Assembly: GCA_022842245.1 (NCBI GenBank)
Contig: JALHPZ010000031.1
Span: 1 to 64,000 of the forward strand
Length of the DNA stretch: 64,000 bases
Reading direction: 5' to 3'
Source: Gemmataceae bacterium
GTDB taxonomy: Bacteria > Planctomycetota > Planctomycetia > Gemmatales > Gemmataceae
Shown here: piece after piece, positions 50,208 to 58,162 of the stretch
Numbering within the stretch: the stretch's first letter is position 1
How the letters are laid out: every line of letters starts with the position of its first letter
Made by a program: the position numbers and the translations under genes
Notes under the pieces: generated by a model
What the model was told of the DNA's origin: nothing
Databases searched by the model: none
What the model saw: only the letters and a program-made list of their open reading frames with translations

Positions 50208-50624
50208 ATGAAATGCCCGATGGTTCTCGCGTGCCTGCTGGCGATCGGCGTCGGGGCGTTTGGCCAGGACAAGCCGGCGGCCGCCAAGAAGCCGACGATC
50301 CTCGGCGAGTGGTTCCTCGCGAAGGAAACCACCGGCGGGGAGCTGGCCGCGAAGCTCAAGGAAAACGTCGCGCGCGTGACGATCGATTCCGAATCGATCG
50401 TGGCGGGCCGGACCGCCGGCTACAAACTGGACGAGGCGAAGAACCAGATCGACGTGACGATCGACGGCGGCCCGAAGGGCGAGCAGGGGACCTATTCCGG
50501 GCTGTACGAGTTGAAGGGCGACACATTGAAGATCCATCTCGCCCTGCCGGGCCAGCCTCGCCCGACGGGGTTCGAAGCGAAGGCGACGACGGTCTTGCTG
50601 GTGCTCGCGCGCGGGAAGTCGTAG
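50208..50624 (+). CDS. TIGR03067-type small exported protein
   Basis: A 138-residue protein with a signal peptide (KCPMVLACLLAIGVGAFGQD). The mature domain follows the TIGR03067 pattern: LGEWFLAKETTGG, a middle IDSESIVAG, YKLDEAKNQIDVTIDGG, GLYELKGDTLKIHLA, and RPTGFEA. The family has many copies in planctomycetes and often lies near ECF sigma genes, as here (divergent from 50116). It is a small lipocalin-like beta domain of unknown role. GGAG precedes the ATG at 50208. The next gene starts 9 bases downstream. Confidence 0.82.
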   Translation: MKCPMVLACLLAIGVGAFGQDKPAAAKKPTILGEWFLAKETTGGELAAKLKENVARVTIDSESIVAGRTAGYKLDEAKNQIDVTIDGGPKGEQGTYSGLYELKGDTLKIHLALPGQPRPTGFEAKATTVLLVLARGKS

Positions 50625-50632
50625 GTCGTGCG

Positions 50633-51490
50633 TTGAAGTACGATTCGACGCTGAAGCATCTGCTGGACCGGTTCGCGGCCGACTGGATCGGTCTGCTCGC
50701 GCCGCTGGTCGACCTTCCGCCGGGCGTCCAGGTCGAAGCGCTCGATGCCGACCTCTCCACCGTGCAGGCGATGGCCGACAAGGTTTTTCGTCTCCATCAG
50801 CCGGAACTCGGATTACTCCATCTCGAACCACAGTCGTCTCACGATCTCGAACTGCCCGACCGTCTGCTCGTCTACAACTCGCTCCTGCATCGCCGGCACG
50901 GCGGACCGGTTCGCACGGTGGTGCTCCTCCTGCGTCGCGAGGCCGATAGCCCCGCGCTGAGCGGCTCGCTCCGTCGCGCGCGAGCCGACGGGCGGGAGTA
51001 CCTTCGATTCGACTACGACGTGATCCGCGTCTGGCAGATGTCCGCCGACGCCTTGTTGACTGGCCCGATCGGCGCGATGCCGCTGGCCGTGCTCGCCGAC
51101 GACGCGAAGGATCGACTGGAGGATGTGGTCGTGCGGCTGGACCATCGACTGCCGAACGACCCGACCCGCGACTTGTTGCTGGCTTCGAGTTTCATTCTCT
51201 GCGGCCTGCGGTATAATGAGAAAGAAATTCAAGCGGCATATCAGAGAGTCTTGGGCATGAAGGAATCGGTCACTTATCAAATGATCCTCCGCGAAGGTCG
51301 TTCGGAAGGCGTCGCATACGGCACGATCGCGGCCCGGCAATCCGACCTCCTCGACATTCTCGAAGAGCGATTTGGCGTCGTGACGCCGGAACTGGTCGCG
51401 ATGATCCACGCGACATCCGATTCGGCGAAGCTCCAGGCCGCGATCCGCCGCGCCGTGCGCGTGGCGTCCCTCGACGAATTCCAACTCTAG
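50633..51490 (+). CDS. Rpn-like PD-(D/E)XK nuclease family protein
   Basis: A 285-residue protein beginning LKYDSTLKHLLDRFAADW, the usual start of Rpn/transposase-like PD-(D/E)XK proteins. The catalytic site is spread over VEALDADLST (Asp) and LGLLHLEPQSSHD (Glu-x-Gln), followed by VYNSLLHRRHGGPVRTVVLLL. The C-terminal third is helical (GMKESVTYQMILREGRSEG, LDILEERFG), as in relatives with DUF4351-like tails. I take the TTG at 50633 as start because no ATG or GTG stands in frame before the conserved motif. Rpn-like proteins bind or cut DNA and may act in recombination or defence; this one is intact. Confidence 0.75.
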   Translation: MKYDSTLKHLLDRFAADWIGLLAPLVDLPPGVQVEALDADLSTVQAMADKVFRLHQPELGLLHLEPQSSHDLELPDRLLVYNSLLHRRHGGPVRTVVLLLRREADSPALSGSLRRARADGREYLRFDYDVIRVWQMSADALLTGPIGAMPLAVLADDAKDRLEDVVVRLDHRLPNDPTRDLLLASSFILCGLRYNEKEIQAAYQRVLGMKESVTYQMILREGRSEGVAYGTIAARQSDLLDILEERFGVVTPELVAMIHATSDSAKLQAAIRRAVRVASLDEFQL

Positions 51491-51509
51491 CGGATCGACA
51501 CGTGCCGCC

Positions 51510-51986
51510 GTGCCCCTGCTCATCGACGGCTACAACCTGATGCACGCGGCCGGGTACCTGACGACCCGGAAAACCGGCCGCATCGAACCCATCCGCCAGC
51601 GCTTCCTCGCGTGGCTGTCGAACGCCCTTCCCACGCGAAACGCCGACGCGGTCGCCATCTTTGATGGTCACGCCCCGCGAACCCGATCGTCATTCCCGCA
51701 CGTCGCCGTCCGCTATTCCGGCCCGGTCACGGCCGACGATGCCATCGAAGCGATCCTGTGCTCGAGCGAACGTCCGGAAGCGGTCGTCTCGAACGATGCG
51801 CGCTTGCACGAGGCAGCCCGGCGGGCCAACGTGCCGGCCTGGCGCTGCGAACGGTTCCTCGACTGGCTGATCGAAGCGCCGAAACGGAACCCGTCCGCCG
51901 CGCCGATCGAAGAGAAGCCGACCGACGCCGTCGATGAGTCGGACCTGCTCCGGGCGTTCCAGACACCGCGGGGGCGCAAGCCATGA
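51510..51986 (+). CDS. NYN-domain (YacP-like) RNase family protein
   Basis: A 158-residue protein. PLLIDGYNLMHAAGYL at the start, VAIFDGHAPRTR, and AVVSNDARLHEAARRANVPAW give the acidic residues of the PIN-like NYN fold (Asp in IDGYN, FDG and SNDARL). YacP/Rae1-type proteins are ribosome-associated endoribonucleases, so an RNA-cutting role is likely. It starts at a GTG at 51510, since no ATG is available. The end overlaps the next gene by 4 bases (ATGA). It sits 19 bases after the Rpn-like gene. Confidence 0.82.
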   Translation: MPLLIDGYNLMHAAGYLTTRKTGRIEPIRQRFLAWLSNALPTRNADAVAIFDGHAPRTRSSFPHVAVRYSGPVTADDAIEAILCSSERPEAVVSNDARLHEAARRANVPAWRCERFLDWLIEAPKRNPSAAPIEEKPTDAVDESDLLRAFQTPRGRKP

Positions 51987-52681
51987 CCTCGGCGGAATGG
52001 GACGCGTCGACCAAGCCGCACCAGATGCTGCGCGCGCTCGGCCCGAAGGCGGTCGGGCGCAAATTCCAGTTGTTCCTCTGCTCCGCCGGTCGGCGCCTGC
52101 TCGAACGCAAGCCGGACGCCACGCTCGAACGCGCCGTCGCCAATCTCGAGCGGTTCATGGACGGCGAAATCTCGACCGAAGAGTTCCGCGAACGGGAAGC
52201 CGAGATCATCGGCGCGGTCATCCGCGAACGACACCTGCGGCTGGAGTACGGCTCGGTCGACTTCGTCCTGCACGCGATCACCGCCGTGATCGCCTCGAAC
52301 ACGCAGCAGAGCCTCCGGTCCCTTCTGGACTACGGCCGACTCGCCGCGGACGAGGACGGGGGGCGCTACGACTTCGATCGGGAACTCTGCGCGATCCTGC
52401 GGGACGTGTTCCCGCCGCCGGACCGCGATTACGTCCATCGGGCCACGTTCGCCGGCGGCGGTCTGGTGCTGCCGGACGGGACGATCTACCGCGTGCCGGA
52501 CGACGCCCGCGCGATCGCGCAGGGCATCCGTCGGGATCAGGCGTTCGACCGTCTGCCGATCCTCGCCGACGCGCTCGAAGACGCCGACTGCCCCGACCGC
52601 GCGTGGCTGGATCATCTTCGCTTCGGTCGGGATCACGGCCGCGGTTGTTGGGCGCTCGATCTGGCGCTGGGGAAGGGTTAA
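51983..52681 (+). CDS. Uncharacterised planctomycete protein (TSAEW type)
   Basis: A 232-residue soluble protein. TSAEWDASTKPHQMLRALGP at the start, a middle Arg/Glu-rich helical zone, and the C-terminal HGRGCWALDLALGKG match a Gemmata-specific family that I recall as present in many copies, usually opening with M(T)xxEWL and closing with RGCWVVDLLLGK. No catalytic site or membrane part is visible. It is translationally coupled to the NYN gene through the ATGA overlap. It converges on larB, and the stops overlap by 4 bases. The function is unknown. Confidence 0.72.
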   Translation: MTSAEWDASTKPHQMLRALGPKAVGRKFQLFLCSAGRRLLERKPDATLERAVANLERFMDGEISTEEFREREAEIIGAVIRERHLRLEYGSVDFVLHAITAVIASNTQQSLRSLLDYGRLAADEDGGRYDFDRELCAILRDVFPPPDRDYVHRATFAGGGLVLPDGTIYRVPDDARAIAQGIRRDQAFDRLPILADALEDADCPDRAWLDHLRFGRDHGRGCWALDLALGKG

Positions 52682-53448
52682 CGCGCCTTCGCGATCCGCC
52701 TCGCCGTCAGCGCCGCCACGTATCCCGCTTTGAATCCCGCGTCGATGTTCACGACGGCGACCCCGGCCGAGCAACTGTTCAGCATCGTCAGCAGCGCCGC
52801 CAGCCCGCCGAAGGATGCCCCGTAGCCGATGCTCGTCGGCACCGCGATGACGGGGCAATCCACCAACCCGCCGACGACGCTCGGCAGCGCGCCGTCCATG
52901 CCGGCGCAGACGATGATCGCATCCGCCGCGGTCAGGCGCTCCCGGTGCTTGAGGATGCGGTGAATGCCGGCGACGCCGACGTCGGCGATGAGGCTCGCGG
53001 TCACGCCCATGACGCGCACGGTGTTGAGCGCCTCGTGCGCGACGGGCAGGTCGCCGGTGCCGGCAGTCACGACGAGCACGTCCCCGATGGGGGCGGGGCG
53101 CGCTCCCGGCAGGGGCAGCCAGAACGTGCGGGCGAGCCGATCGTTCTCACCCGTCGGGAACTTCGCGGCGAGCCGTTCCGCCTGGGCGTCGTCGACGCGC
53201 GTGACGAAGCAATCCTGCCCGGCGTCCGCCATCCGCCGGACCACGCCCTCGACCCAGTCAACGGTCTTCCCCAGCGCGAGGATCACTTCGGGGAAGCCGC
53301 AGCGGTCGCGGCGGTGAAAGTCCAGCGTGGCGAAGCCGAGATCGACTGCCGTCGGCGCGAGCCGTTTCGCCACGTCGTCCACACTCGCCGACCCGGCCTT
53401 CACGGCCTCCAGCAGGTTCCGCAATTCGTCCGCCGTCATCGGTTCCAT
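52678..53448 (-). CDS. larB: Nickel-pincer cofactor biosynthesis protein LarB
   Basis: A 256-residue protein. After a helical N-terminus it has the AIR-carboxylase-like domain: VLVVTAGTGDLPVAHEA, IADVGVAGIHRIL, AADAIIVCAGMDGALPSVVGGL, and VPTSIGYGASFGGLAALLTMLNSC. LarB carboxylates nicotinic acid adenine dinucleotide to start the nickel-pincer nucleotide of lactate racemase-type enzymes. LarC, LarE and LarA are not in the window, so their genes must lie elsewhere if the pathway exists here. It is convergent with the previous gene. Confidence 0.9.
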   Translation of the reverse strand: MEPMTADELRNLLEAVKAGSASVDDVAKRLAPTAVDLGFATLDFHRRDRCGFPEVILALGKTVDWVEGVVRRMADAGQDCFVTRVDDAQAERLAAKFPTGENDRLARTFWLPLPGARPAPIGDVLVVTAGTGDLPVAHEALNTVRVMGVTASLIADVGVAGIHRILKHRERLTAADAIIVCAGMDGALPSVVGGLVDCPVIAVPTSIGYGASFGGLAALLTMLNSCSAGVAVVNIDAGFKAGYVAALTARRIAKAR

Positions 53449-53498
53449 TCCTCACGGGCAAGGTTCATTCATCATAGCTGAACGATGGAAATGGGAAC

Positions 53499-53546
53499 GC
53501 ACCGGGCCGGGCACCACTTCCCGTGAAGCGGCGCCCGGCCCGGTGC
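53499..53546 (-). terminator. Long GC-rich hairpin after the PDZ gene
   Basis: GCACCGGGCCGGGC (53499-53512) pairs perfectly with GCCCGGCCCGGTGC (53533-53546), with a 20-base loop. It lies 15 bases past the stop of the PDZ gene on the minus strand. The following T run is poor, so termination is likely but not certain. Confidence 0.6.
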
Positions 53547-53561
53547 AATCGAAGACAAGGG

Positions 53562-54290
53562 TTACTGGCGCTGCAGGGGCACTTCCTCGATGGTGATGCC
53601 CAGTTTGCCGTCGACCACGGCCACATCCTTCTTCTCGATCTGGTTGTTCGAGCCGTCGATGTATTCGACGTTCGCGGTCTTCTTGCCGGCGGCCGTGAGG
53701 ATCGCGCGGAGCGCCTCGTAGTTCTGGATGCGCTGACCGTCGACGGCGAGGATGACATCGCCCTGGCGAAGCCCCGCGGCCTTGGCGGTGCCCTCGGCTT
53801 TCAGTTCGGTGATGTACAGGCCGTGTTCCGTCGCGGTCGTCGTGGTCGTTTCGACGGGCGCGGCCGGCGTGACGGTCGTTACGGTCGGCGTGGCGGGCAC
53901 GACGTAGGTCGTCTGCGGGACGTAATACGTCTGCGGCACGACGTAGGTGCGGGGCGCGATGTACGGCGCGGGGTAGATGCTGTTGAAGCCGTAACCGCCA
54001 TAGCCGTAACCGCCATAGCCCCCGCCGTAGTAGGGCCGGTAGCCGGCGCCGCCGACGCCGAGGTTGTAGAAGTTGCCGAAGGGGGTGTTTCCGTAGCTGA
54101 AGCTCAGACCGGAGCGCGGGTTGCCGACGGTGACGCCGAAGCTGGTGCCGCCGCGATTGAAGTTATTGAAGTTGCTGGCCCCGCGGTTGAAGTTGTTGCC
54201 GCCGCGCGGGGGGCCGCCACGCTGGGCGAAGGCGGGGAGCGACGCGTACAGCACGAGCGCCGTCGCAAGCAGGTACCGGGTGCGGATCAT
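53562..54290 (-). CDS. Exported PDZ-domain protein with low-complexity middle
   Basis: A 242-residue protein with a signal peptide (RTRYLLATALVLYASLPAFAQ). Residues 25-110 are Asn/Gly/Phe- and Tyr-rich (GGYGGYGYGGYGF), then a Pro/Thr/Val-rich linker. The C-terminal PDZ domain, about 155-235, has GLYITELKAEGTAKAAGLRQ, GDVILAVDGQRIQNYEAL and KLGITIEEVPLQRQ. PDZ domains bind C-terminal tails; with no protease attached, this is probably a scaffold or sensor in the periplasm. A strong hairpin follows the stop. Confidence 0.85.
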   Translation of the reverse strand: MIRTRYLLATALVLYASLPAFAQRGGPPRGGNNFNRGASNFNNFNRGGTSFGVTVGNPRSGLSFSYGNTPFGNFYNLGVGGAGYRPYYGGGYGGYGYGGYGFNSIYPAPYIAPRTYVVPQTYYVPQTTYVVPATPTVTTVTPAAPVETTTTTATEHGLYITELKAEGTAKAAGLRQGDVILAVDGQRIQNYEALRAILTAAGKKTANVEYIDGSNNQIEKKDVAVVDGKLGITIEEVPLQRQ

Positions 54291-54519
54291 GATGAAGACC
54301 TCGGAGAGGATTCGGTACGGCGGAGGGGCGAAGCGCCGAAAAGTGTCGCCTTGAAAGAATACCCGACGAACGGGTCATCCTTGCGCGAAAAGACTTCTCG
54401 ATTGGCCGAAAATCGATCGGACGCGCCGCATCCGCAATTCGGGAATTCTGGCGAGGGCGAAACGGTTGCGGAGAATACCGGAACTTTAACCCCGGCCCCG
54501 AATGCCTATTCCTATCCCC

Positions 54520-54993
54520 ATGATCCGACCTGCAACTCCGGCCGACGTGCCCACGATTGTGTCCCTGATCCGCGCACTCGCCGAGTACGAAAAACTCGCG
54601 CACGAAGTTGTAATGGACGAGGCCCGCCTGCGCGAGCACCTCTTCGGTCCGCGGCCCTTCGCGGAAGTCCTGATCGCGGACGAAGCCGGCCGCGCCGCCG
54701 GCTTCGCGCTCTTCTTTCACAACTACTCGACGTTCCTCGGCCGGCCGGGGATCTATCTCGAAGACCTGTTCGTGTTGCCGGAGTTCCGCGGGAAGGGGCT
54801 GGGCAAGGCGCTGCTGGCTGCACTCGCGAAGCTCGCCGTCGAGCGCGAGTGCGGCCGGCTCGAATGGGCCGTGCTGGACTGGAACGAACCGTCGATCCGC
54901 TTTTACGAATCGCTGGGCGCGGTGGCGAAGAAGGAATGGATCATCTACCGCACGACTGGGGAGGCGCTGGCGAAGCTGGCGGAGCGGAACTAG
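54520..54993 (+). CDS. GNAT family N-acetyltransferase
   Basis: A 157-residue enzyme: IRPATPADVPTIVSLIRALAEYEKL opens the GNAT fold, YLEDLFVLPEFRGKGLGKALL is the acetyl-CoA pyrophosphate-binding motif (R-G-x-G-x-G/A type), and WAVLDWNEPSIRFYESLGA is the C-terminal part. The order resembles spermidine/diamine acetyltransferases (SSAT), so a polyamine or amino-acid substrate is possible. An in-frame ATG at 54502 would add six residues; neither has a clear ribosome site. It lies alone before an inverted-repeat element. Confidence 0.86.
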   Translation: MIRPATPADVPTIVSLIRALAEYEKLAHEVVMDEARLREHLFGPRPFAEVLIADEAGRAAGFALFFHNYSTFLGRPGIYLEDLFVLPEFRGKGLGKALLAALAKLAVERECGRLEWAVLDWNEPSIRFYESLGAVAKKEWIIYRTTGEALAKLAERN

Positions 54994-55010
54994 ATTCCTT
55001 GGCGAATCGA

Positions 55011-55097
55011 TTGTAGGTCGGGCCGAGTCTTCGAGGCCCGACACGAGTGCCGACAGCGAACGTGTCGGGCCTCCCAAAGCCTCGGCCCGACCTACAA
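55011..55097. repeat. REP-like nested inverted repeat (GTAGGTCGGGCC type)
   Basis: TTGTAGGTCGGGCCGAG (55011-55027) pairs perfectly with the arm at 55081-55097 (17 bases); an inner arm GAGGCCCGACAC (55033-55044) pairs perfectly with GTGTCGGGCCTC (55062-55073). It fills the gap between the convergent GNAT and RmlD genes, where it could stop transcription from both sides. Confidence 0.8.
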
Positions 55098-55099
55098 GA

Positions 55100-55960
55100 C
55101 TAGCCGCGTCGGCGTTCGACGAGGTATGCCGCGAGCGCGTCGCGCCAAGGGCGCGGCGGCGCGACGCCGACGGTCGCGAGCTTCGCCGTGTCCAGCACGC
55201 TGTAAGGTGGCCGCCGTGCCGGATCGTTCCGTTCGCGCGTCGGGATCGGGGTAAGGTCCGCGGCCACGCCCGCGAGGCGGAACGTCTCGGCGGCGAGGTC
55301 GTGCCAGGTCGTCGCGCCGGTATTCGTCGCGTGGAAGAGACCGTTCGCGTCCGCGGCGATCAGGCCGACGATCGCGGCGGCGACGTCCTTCGTGTAGCTC
55401 GGCGTGCAGTGTTGGTCGTTCACAACGCGCAGCGGCTTTCCCTGCCCCGCGACGCGCAGCATCGTCTCGACGAAGTTGCCGCCCTTCCCGCCGACGCCCC
55501 ACGCGCCGTACAGCCCGCAGGTGCGCACCACCAAGTGCTTGGGTGCCAGCGCTCGCGCGAAGTATTCGCCGGCGAGCTTGCTCGATCCATAGACGCTCAC
55601 GGGGCCGGGGGCGTCCGTCTCGGCGAACGGCGCGTCCCGCTTGGCGTCGAGGCCGAAGACGTAGTCGCTGCTCACATGGACGAACTTCGCGTCCGCGTCC
55701 CGGCACGCCATCGCCAGCTCGCGCACGGCCCACGCGTTCACGGCGAACGCCGCGTCCGGCTCGCTCTCCGCCTTGTCCACGAGGTTGTACGCGGCGCAGT
55801 TCACCACGAGCTTGGGCGCGTGCCGCCGCACGCAGTCCGCCAGGCTTCCGCGCACGGCGAAGTCGGCGTCGGCGCGCGTGGCACCGACGACCGCGCCGGT
55901 CAGCATCGGCACGAGATCGCGGCCGAGTTGGCCGGCGGACCCAAAGACGAGGGTGGTCAT
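55100..55960 (-). CDS. rfbD: dTDP-4-dehydrorhamnose reductase RmlD
   Basis: A 286-residue extended SDR: LVFGSAGQLGRDL (NAD(P) site), NCAAYNLVDKAES, FVHVSSDYVFGL, and YGSSKLAGEYFA with the catalytic Tyr and Lys. It gives NADPH-dependent reduction to dTDP-L-rhamnose, the last step of rhamnose donor synthesis. No other rml genes are beside it, so the pathway is split in this genome. The length is normal for the family. Confidence 0.9.
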   Translation of the reverse strand: MTTLVFGSAGQLGRDLVPMLTGAVVGATRADADFAVRGSLADCVRRHAPKLVVNCAAYNLVDKAESEPDAAFAVNAWAVRELAMACRDADAKFVHVSSDYVFGLDAKRDAPFAETDAPGPVSVYGSSKLAGEYFARALAPKHLVVRTCGLYGAWGVGGKGGNFVETMLRVAGQGKPLRVVNDQHCTPSYTKDVAAAIVGLIAADANGLFHATNTGATTWHDLAAETFRLAGVAADLTPIPTRERNDPARRPPYSVLDTAKLATVGVAPPRPWRDALAAYLVERRRG

Positions 55961-56033
55961 CGCGCGCCCATTTGACGATTGCTCGAGGATCGTTCCGTGG
56001 AGTAGAATACGGATGCGAGAGAAGGAGCGACCA

Positions 56034-56318
56034 ATGGAAGACTTCGACGCGAACGTCTACATCATGAATTGCAACAACTATCCATTGGAAAAGCTACTCC
56101 CGTTCCGGGGTAAACATGTTGCGTGGTCGATGGACGGAAAAGAAATCGTCGCATCGGCCGATAGTCACGAGGAACTGGCCGAACGAATTCACGAGCTCGG
56201 TCGACGCGATGTCGTGCGGTCTTACATTGATCCCGAACCGGAGATCGCCTCTCAGAATACGATCGCGTTGGATTCGGCCGGGATGTTCGAAATGGACGCG
56301 ACGGCTGCCATGACATGA
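56034..56318 (+). CDS. DUF5678-like small protein, coupled to an aspartic protease gene
   Basis: A 94-residue protein with the DUF5678 pattern: PLEKLLPFRGKHVAWSMDG, KEIVASADSHEELAERIHELG, and VRSYIDPEPE. The family is a small alpha/beta domain found in many planctomycete and cyanobacterial genomes, function unknown. GAAGGAG is an excellent ribosome site before the ATG at 56034. Its stop overlaps the next ATG by 4 bases (ATGA at 56315-56318), so the two proteins are made in step, which suggests that they act together. Confidence 0.82.
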   Translation: MEDFDANVYIMNCNNYPLEKLLPFRGKHVAWSMDGKEIVASADSHEELAERIHELGRRDVVRSYIDPEPEIASQNTIALDSAGMFEMDATAAMT

Positions 56319-56809
56319 TTTTTCGCTTCAAACTCAACCCGACTCGGAATTCCCCGCCGTCCCTTCGGGGCCAACAGTTCCGGCCGAGACCATACGTCCC
56401 GATCGGGTTGAAGCAACTTGACGGGACGTTCGACTACACGGACTACCTGCTCGATACGGGCTCGGACGACATCATCCTTCCATTGAAATGCGCGCGTGAA
56501 CTGAAAATCCGATTCCACAAGAGCGAGGTTTTCATCCATTCGCTCGCCGACATGAGTCGAATGTCGGTCGGCTATGGCGATGTCGAGTTTCGCCTCGCGA
56601 TTTCGCCGTTCCATTATGTCCAATGGCGGACGTCGGTTGGATTCGCCCCGGTCGAGCGGCCGGTCTTCGGCTGGGCCGGCGGACTGGAGTTCTTCCACGT
56701 CAGCTTCGATTGGATGCTCGCCCGCGTCGCGCTGATACCGCTTGCGTCGTTGCCGTTGACCGCATCGGCATTTCCCCGCCCGGATCGTTCCCGCGAGACA
56801 CCGATGTGA
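56315..56809 (+). CDS. Retropepsin-like aspartic protease family protein
   Basis: A 164-residue single-domain protein. YTDYLLDTGSDDIILPLKCA, about residues 41-60, is the D-T-G-S catalytic motif, preceded by RPYVPIGLKQLDG. Only one DTG is present, so it would work as a dimer like viral or Ddi1-type enzymes. The strand and loop pattern (YGDVEFRLAI, RPVFGWAGGLEFFHVSFD) fits the fold. It is transcribed after, and coupled to, the DUF5678 gene. A bidirectional terminator follows. The substrate is unknown; DUF5678 could be partner, regulator or target. Confidence 0.82.
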   Translation: MIFRFKLNPTRNSPPSLRGQQFRPRPYVPIGLKQLDGTFDYTDYLLDTGSDDIILPLKCARELKIRFHKSEVFIHSLADMSRMSVGYGDVEFRLAISPFHYVQWRTSVGFAPVERPVFGWAGGLEFFHVSFDWMLARVALIPLASLPLTASAFPRPDRSRETPM

Positions 56810-56816
56810 AACGAAA

Positions 56817-56844
56817 AAAGCCGGCGGATTCCTCCGCCGGCTTT
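56817..56844. terminator. Bidirectional rho-independent terminator
   Basis: AAAGCCGGCGGA and TCCGCCGGCTTT form a perfect 12-base-pair stem with loop TTCC, flanked by A residues upstream. It lies between the convergent stops at 56809 (plus) and 56861 (minus) and can serve both. Confidence 0.88.
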
Positions 56845-56860
56845 CGCATTGAACCGTCGA

Positions 56861-57991
56861 TCACTTCTTCTCCACGAAGCTCTTGTCCTGCGTCTTCACG
56901 GCCGTCACCTGCTCCTGGTACAGGTCGATCGTCGTGTCGGTGCCGCCGATCGTCACGTTGATCTTGCCGACGAGCTTGATGGAGATCGTCGACTTCTCGA
57001 CGCGGCCGGTCTTCGGGTTGTACAGGATTTCGTTCGCCTTTTCGCCGGCCTTGTACGGCTCGGTCTTCAGTTCGCCGCCCTTGATCTTGAAGAGCAGGCC
57101 CTCGCCTTGGTCGGCGGCGGGCGCCTTGTACGTCATCGCCGTGGAGACGTCGATCTTGTCGAGTTCCTTGTCGACGGCGTTGGCGGCGGCCGTGTTCTTG
57201 CCGACGTACGTGAAGGTCGTGACGGTGTCGTAGGAGCCGATCGGGCCGAGGTTCATCGTGGCCTTCTTCTCCCACTTGCCGCCGACCGCCTGGTCCTTGT
57301 CCGCCGTCAGGCCGAACGAAGGGTCGGTCATCTGCTTCATCGCCTCGTCGGTGAGCATCTTGCGCAGCAGCGATTCGATCTGCTGGTTGACGCCGCCAAG
57401 CTTCTTGAGGAAGTCGTCCTTGCCGTCGACCTTCTCGACGACCATCCCCTTGCCGTAGGTGATGGTGAATTCGGTGCCGACGAGCTTCGAGAAGAAGTCG
57501 GCGAGGCCGGGGTTGCCCGCGGCGCCGGCGGCGTTGGTGTTGGTCGAATCGTATTCGACCTTGTTGCCGGCGATGTCGATCGACATCTTCACGCCTTCGA
57601 TGGTTTGCTTGACGGTCCACTTGTCGGCGGCGAAGCTGGTCGGCAGCCACTTGAAGTAGAAGGTCTGCTTGTGGGTCTGGACGAGGTCCGAACCGCCCTG
57701 GACCTTGATGGTCTGGGTGACGGTGGTCTCCATCTCCTGGTAGAAGGCCTTGTCCTTTTCGAGCTTGGTCTCGAAGCGGGCGGTATTGGCGGCCGGGGTC
57801 GTCGGGGCCGGCGGCGTGGGTTCGGCCTTCTTCTCCTCCGGCTTCTTCTCTTCGGGCTTCTTCTCGGCCGGCTTGGTTTCGGCGGGCTTCGCCGGGTCCG
57901 CCTTCTTCTCGCCCGCCGGCGGGGTCTGGGCCGCGACGAACGTCGCGCCGGCGGCGAAGAGCACGGCGGTCAGGAGACGGTAACGCAACAC
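56861..57991 (-). CDS. DUF6263-like exported protein
   Basis: A 376-residue protein starting at a GTG with GGAG 8 bases upstream; a signal peptide (LRYRLLTAVLFAAGATFVAAQ) is followed by a Pro/Lys/Glu linker with repeats such as AEKKPEEKKPEEKK (residues 24-65). The rest resembles DUF6263: YQEMETTVTQTIKVQGG, TVKQTIEGVKMSIDIAG, FTITYGKGMVVEKVDG, KWEKKATMNLGPIGSYD, and FNPKTG-like ILYNPKTGRVEKS near the end. These are beta-rich periplasmic proteins of unknown function. The gene is convergent with the retropepsin gene. Confidence 0.8.
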   Translation of the reverse strand: MLRYRLLTAVLFAAGATFVAAQTPPAGEKKADPAKPAETKPAEKKPEEKKPEEKKAEPTPPAPTTPAANTARFETKLEKDKAFYQEMETTVTQTIKVQGGSDLVQTHKQTFYFKWLPTSFAADKWTVKQTIEGVKMSIDIAGNKVEYDSTNTNAAGAAGNPGLADFFSKLVGTEFTITYGKGMVVEKVDGKDDFLKKLGGVNQQIESLLRKMLTDEAMKQMTDPSFGLTADKDQAVGGKWEKKATMNLGPIGSYDTVTTFTYVGKNTAAANAVDKELDKIDVSTAMTYKAPAADQGEGLLFKIKGGELKTEPYKAGEKANEILYNPKTGRVEKSTISIKLVGKINVTIGGTDTTIDLYQEQVTAVKTQDKSFVEKK

Positions 57992-58162
57992 GGTCGGTAC
58001 TCCACTCTCGCGGCCGGTCGCCCGGCGGAATCGGAAACGGCTGTTTTTCTACCCCGAAGCCCGGGGGAAGCAAGTAGCCGCGCGAAAAACCCCGCCGCGC
58101 GAATTCCCCTGACTTCCCGCGCGATCCACGTTAAACTGAAGGCGTTCCCGCGAGGGCTTGCC

